NCBI GenBank assembly: GCA_013042825.1
Contig: JABDPL010000027.1
Coordinates: 1 to 8,943 of the forward strand
Direction of reading: 5' to 3'
DNA: 8,943 nucleotides
Source: Flavobacteriaceae bacterium
GTDB taxonomy: Bacteria; Bacteroidota; Bacteroidia; Flavobacteriales; Flavobacteriaceae
Shown: in pieces, positions 6,565-8,943 of the stretch
Layout: every line of letters starts with the position of its first letter
How positions within the stretch are numbered: position 1 is the stretch's first letter
Program-made: the position numbers and the translations under genes
The notes under the pieces: model-generated
Database searches by the model: none
What the model was told of the DNA's origin: nothing
What the model saw: only the letters and a program-made list of their open reading frames with translations

Positions 6565-7407
6565 TTACCAATCTTTTTCCGTTCGAACTTTTACGCCTTT
6601 TGTCTTGCGCGCATTGATCTTTTCCTGCACTTTCTTTTCCTGATTATTCATAGCCTCCAGTAAATTCCTTACCTGCTGTGGAGATAATTTACCCGGTTGT
6701 TGTTGTGGCTTCTTATTTTTATTACCGGGTTGATCTTGTTGTTTATCGTCGCTTTCATCACTTGGTTTTCCTTTATCATCTTCATTTTCATCACCTTCAT
6801 TTTGATCTTGCTGATCATCTCCATCACCCTCGTTTTCCTCATTATTCTCACCCTGGTCCTTTTGATCTTCACTGTTATTATTCTCACTTTCCTTATTCTC
6901 ATCTTCATTCTTTTCATCACTGTCCTCATCCTGGCCATCGCCTCCACCCTGCTCCTTTGCACATTCCTGGGCGAGTGCCAAATTGTAGCGGGATTCGTCG
7001 TCTGAAGGGTTATTCCGAAGTGCATTTTTATAAGCTTCAACGGCGTCCTTGCAGAGCTTCTGTTCCATTAAGATATTTCCGATGTTGTGAAAAGCAGCAT
7101 GCCGTTCTTCTTTCGAATTCGCATTTTTCGCTGCCTCAGCATGGCGTAACAGGGACTCATCAAAGTGGCCCGACTCAAAATATGCATGTCCTAAATTGTA
7201 GCTGCCAATAGCATTGGAAGGCACTTTTGAGATCGCTTTGCGGTATTCTTTCTCTGCGGAAACAAAATCATCGGTAACCAGCTCATTGCCCTCGTAAACA
7301 TAGGTATTCGACTCCTTGAGCGACAGATCGCCCTCCTGGCCCATACTGATTCCAAAGGTCAGAAAGGCAAGAAAAACCAATAGTTGATATTTAGCTGAAA
7401 GGCCCAT
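6565..7407 (-). CDS. batC: BatC: secreted TPR protein with acidic low-complexity linker
   Basis: The product has 280 residues. A signal peptide lies at 1-23 (hydrophobic 9-20, cleavage near S-M-G-Q). TPR units occupy about 46-150, for example A-I-G-S-Y-N-L-G-H-A-Y-F-E-S-G-H-F-D-E-S (66-85) and A-V-E-A-Y-K-N-A-L-R-N-N-P (122-134). Residues 151-235 are a disordered run made almost only of D, E, N, Q, K, G and S. A conserved-looking C-terminal helix closes the protein: L-S-P-Q-Q-V-R-N-L-L-E-A-M-N-N-Q-E-K-K-V (241-260), ending T-E-K-D-W. This is the standard BatC layout. The start ATG is at 7405-7407, 50 nt after the batB stop; its TAA abuts the batD ATG. The biased composition makes the plus strand open over long stretches, but those frames are shadows. 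The acidic linker may bind cations or basic partners in the periplasm; that is inference. Confidence 0.93.
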   Translation of the reverse strand: MGLSAKYQLLVFLAFLTFGISMGQEGDLSLKESNTYVYEGNELVTDDFVSAEKEYRKAISKVPSNAIGSYNLGHAYFESGHFDESLLRHAEAAKNANSKEERHAAFHNIGNILMEQKLCKDAVEAYKNALRNNPSDDESRYNLALAQECAKEQGGGDGQDEDSDEKNEDENKESENNNSEDQKDQGENNEENEGDGDDQQDQNEGDENEDDKGKPSDESDDKQQDQPGNKNKKPQQQPGKLSPQQVRNLLEAMNNQEKKVQEKINARKTKGVKVRTEKDW

Positions 7408-7425
7408 GGTTATAATAGATTCGAA

Positions 7426-7461
7426 TTAGAATATTACTAATTTTTTGCGGTTTAGATTCAT
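7426..7461 (-). other. 11-codon ORF in the batB-batC gap, overlapping the batB stop
   Basis: An ATG at 7459-7461 overlaps the batB TGA as ATGA, the classic arrangement for re-initiation. It opens a frame M-N-L-N-R-K-K-L-V-I-F that ends at TAA 7426-7428, 18 nt before the batC start. It may act as a relay that keeps ribosomes moving from batB to batC. It could also be the remnant of an older signal-peptide start of batC, since a basic-then-hydrophobic beginning is what such a start looks like, or be chance in an AT-rich spacer. There is no evidence that it makes a functional peptide. Confidence 0.2.
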
Positions 7462-8492
7462 AAGTTTTCGTTAAATAAATTCAGGCGTCTTAGCCAAGCT
7501 GTCTTGCGTTCAAGAAGGAAAACATCAATAAACAGGAAGAAAACGGCAAAGCCTATGAACCATTGGAACTGGTCCTTGAATTCAGCAAATTGCTTGGCTT
7601 CGAATTCTGTTTTATCCATCCTGTTCAGTATCTCCCTGATGGTCTCTACAACCTCAGCGGTGTTCTGGCCATTTATGTATTCTCCATTGGCTTCTTCGGA
7701 TATCTCTTTTAAGGTTTCCTCATTGAGCTTCGAAATAACGGTTTCTCCATTATTGTCCTTCTTATAACTCAAAACAATATTGTTTCGCTTTATGGGAATC
7801 GGCGCTCCCTTAATATCGCCCACACCTACGGTAAATATCTTAATCCCTTCCTCTCCGGCTGCCTCAGCCGCTTCAACGGCTATATTGCTGTGATCCTCCC
7901 CGTCGGAAATGATAATGAGAACCCGATTGGTTTGTTCGTCATCATCGTAGTAATTCCTTGCCAGTTGAATGGCTTCATCTATCGCTGTTCCCTGAGATGA
8001 AAGCATTTCCGTATTCATCCCCTGTAAAAACATTTTTGCCGAAGCATAGTCTGTTGTAATCGGTAACTGTGGAAATGCCTTTCCGGCATAGGCAATTATA
8101 CCAACGCGATCGCTTGCCAGGTTATTTATAATCTGGGTAACAAGCTGCTTGGCTTTTTCAAGCCGGTTCGGCGCAATATCCTCAGCCAGCATACTTTTAG
8201 AAACATCAACTGCAAAAACGATATCAACACCTTCCCGTTTTATCGTTTCAAGCTTGGTGCCGATCTTGGGATTGACCAGAGCCATGCTCAGGCAAATAAA
8301 GGCCAGAGACAATACTATTATCTTCAGAACGGATTTGAAAAGGGAGCGATTCGGACTCAATCGATTGAGCAAACTTTTTTCTGCAAATCGTTTTTGTGTT
8401 CGGTATCGCCATAGCAGCAGGAGCCCGTAAAGTATGACCAATACAGGAACGGCCATCAATGTCCAGAACCATATTTTTTCTTCCAACTGCAT
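7458..8492 (-). CDS. batB: BatB: membrane-anchored VWA-domain protein
   Basis: The product has 344 residues. Membrane helices lie at about 9-28 and 55-73 before a von Willebrand factor A domain at about 88-290, and a third helix lies at 311-327. The metal-ion-dependent adhesion site is complete: D-V-S-K-S at 96-100 (D96, S98, S100), T169 in Q-G-T-A-I-D, and D197 in S-D-G-E-D-H. So a divalent metal and protein-ligand binding are expected. R-L-E-K-A-K (110-115) and V-G-I-I-A-Y-A-G-K-A-F (130-140) are typical of the BatA/BatB family. The start ATG at 8490-8492 lies a single base after the batA stop, so coupling is likely. I call it BatB rather than BatA because it is the second of two adjacent VWA genes and precedes the TPR gene batC. 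BatA and BatB are thought to form a complex in the inner membrane with the VWA domain in the periplasm. Confidence 0.93.
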   Translation of the reverse strand: MQLEEKIWFWTLMAVPVLVILYGLLLLWRYRTQKRFAEKSLLNRLSPNRSLFKSVLKIIVLSLAFICLSMALVNPKIGTKLETIKREGVDIVFAVDVSKSMLAEDIAPNRLEKAKQLVTQIINNLASDRVGIIAYAGKAFPQLPITTDYASAKMFLQGMNTEMLSSQGTAIDEAIQLARNYYDDDEQTNRVLIIISDGEDHSNIAVEAAEAAGEEGIKIFTVGVGDIKGAPIPIKRNNIVLSYKKDNNGETVISKLNEETLKEISEEANGEYINGQNTAEVVETIREILNRMDKTEFEAKQFAEFKDQFQWFIGFAVFFLFIDVFLLERKTAWLRRLNLFNENL

Positions 8493-8493
8493 A

Positions 8494-8943
8494 TCAAATA
8501 AAACTTCTGAAGATCGAGAATCGAAACAGGACTTCTAGAATAAGCAGAAGACCCGCCAATAATACCAATGGCCTGTACTTCTCCTCATAGTTATAAAACT
8601 TGAATTCCTCGACTTCTGTCTTCTCCAGTTTATCAATTTCTTTGTAAATCTCTTTCAATTTCCGGTTATCGGTTGCCCTGAAATATTGTCCGCCGGTAGC
8701 TTCAGCAATTTCTTTCAACAAATCTTCGTCAATCTCAACTTGTACGCGTCCGTATTGAAATTTACCATCACGTGACAATGCCACAGGCGATAGGGCCATG
8801 CCATTGGTTCCGAGGCCGATGGTATAAGTTTTGATTCCATATTCAACAGCAAGTTCACTTGCTGTAATGGGATCGATGAATCCGGAGTTATTTACACCGT
8901 CGGTAAGGAGAATAATAACCTTGCTCTTGGCTTTGCTGTCTTT
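8494..8943 (-). CDS. batA: BatA: VWA-domain protein, C-terminal part (5' end outside window)
   Basis: The frame is open at position 8943 and supplies the last 149 residues, ending with TGA at 8494-8496. The fragment begins in the core of a VWA domain: strand K-V-I-I-L-L-T-D-G-V-N-N-S-G at about 8-21, where T14-D15-G16 is the last metal-site element, then T-Y-T-I-G-L-G-T at 39-46 and L-L-K-E-I-A-E-A-T-G-G-Q-Y-F at 75-88. A closing membrane helix lies at about 125-141, followed by a short basic tail. The N-terminal helices and the D-x-S-x-S site are outside the window. An internal Met at 8797-8799 is not the start, because the frame continues upstream with convincing VWA sequence. BatA is normally the first VWA gene, often preceded by moxR and DUF58 genes, which would lie beyond the edge. 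It is similar in plan to BatB but distinct in sequence. Confidence 0.92.
   Translation of the reverse strand, partial: KDSKAKSKVIILLTDGVNNSGFIDPITASELAVEYGIKTYTIGLGTNGMALSPVALSRDGKFQYGRVQVEIDEDLLKEIAEATGGQYFRATDNRKLKEIYKEIDKLEKTEVEEFKFYNYEEKYRPLVLLAGLLLILEVLFRFSIFRSFI

Noticed and set aside
6669..7040. Minus-strand ORF of 123 codons rich in Met, Lys and Arg inside batC
   Set aside because: It is the shifted frame of the same low-complexity stretch; BatC itself is intact with TPRs and a conserved C-terminus.
6678..7211. Long plus-strand ORFs, one His-rich (177 residues) and one very hydrophobic (102 residues, 6697-7005), opposite batC
   Set aside because: They arise because the GA-rich codons of the acidic BatC linker become TC-rich codons on the other strand, which rarely contain stops. 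The His-rich and Ile/Leu/Phe-rich products are composition artefacts.
7424..7442. Inverted repeat AATTAG-7 nt-CTAATT followed by a T run on the plus strand
   Set aside because: It is AT-only apart from one pair and thermodynamically weak, and the T run is on the strand with no gene, so it is unlikely to be a terminator for batB.
8494..8799. A separate 101-residue protein starting at the Met at 8797-8799
   Set aside because: The frame continues upstream to the window edge with VWA core sequence (L-L-T-D-G-V-N-N-S-G), so this is the C-terminal part of BatA, not an independent gene.

Overview
The window looks like a chromosomal piece of a Bacteroidota genome, most likely a (marine) flavobacterium. 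The grounds are the complete Bat (Bacteroides aerotolerance) gene order, a DUF2490-type outer-membrane barrel, moderate GC with AT-rich intergenic gaps, no clear Shine-Dalgarno sequences before the starts, and one TATATTTG element of the Bacteroidota -7 promoter type. Species or genus cannot be fixed from the sequence alone. Every gene I accept lies on the minus strand, so transcription runs from high to low coordinates. Coding density is very high: no gap exceeds 70 bases, and no RNA gene, mobile element or CRISPR array is visible.

Right part (8943 down to 4000): the aerotolerance operon in the order batA (5' part outside the window), batB, batC, batD, batE. BatA and BatB are membrane-anchored von Willebrand factor A (VWA) proteins. 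BatC is a secreted TPR protein with a long acidic low-complexity linker. BatD is a large periplasmic beta-rich protein with one membrane anchor and a cytoplasmic tail. BatE has TPRs, two membrane helices and an SH3-like domain. Junctions are tight (1, 50, 0 and 18 nt). The 50-nt batB-batC gap contains an 11-codon ORF that overlaps the batB stop as ATGA. By family knowledge these proteins form an inner-membrane/periplasmic assembly tied to envelope or oxidative stress; the exact biochemistry is not established.

Middle (3999 to 3565): a 59-nt gap with a possible promoter and several ACGT-centred motifs, a 102-residue membrane or secreted protein that I do not recognise, then a 67-nt leader carrying a perfect 6-bp hairpin with a 4-nt loop just before the next gene.

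Left part (3564 to 1): a compact four-gene cluster of SulP anion transporter with STAS domain, divergent tandem universal-stress-like protein, DUF2490-type outer-membrane beta-barrel, and a second, clearly different SulP transporter cut by the window edge. Spacings are 11, 18 and 25 nt, and the last two genes start with GTG. I infer an anion-uptake operon spanning both membranes (bicarbonate or sulfate being the obvious candidates), with the Usp-like protein as a possible cytoplasmic regulator. This grouping is the least expected thing in the window. No carbonic anhydrase or sulfate-assimilation gene is present within it to decide the substrate.
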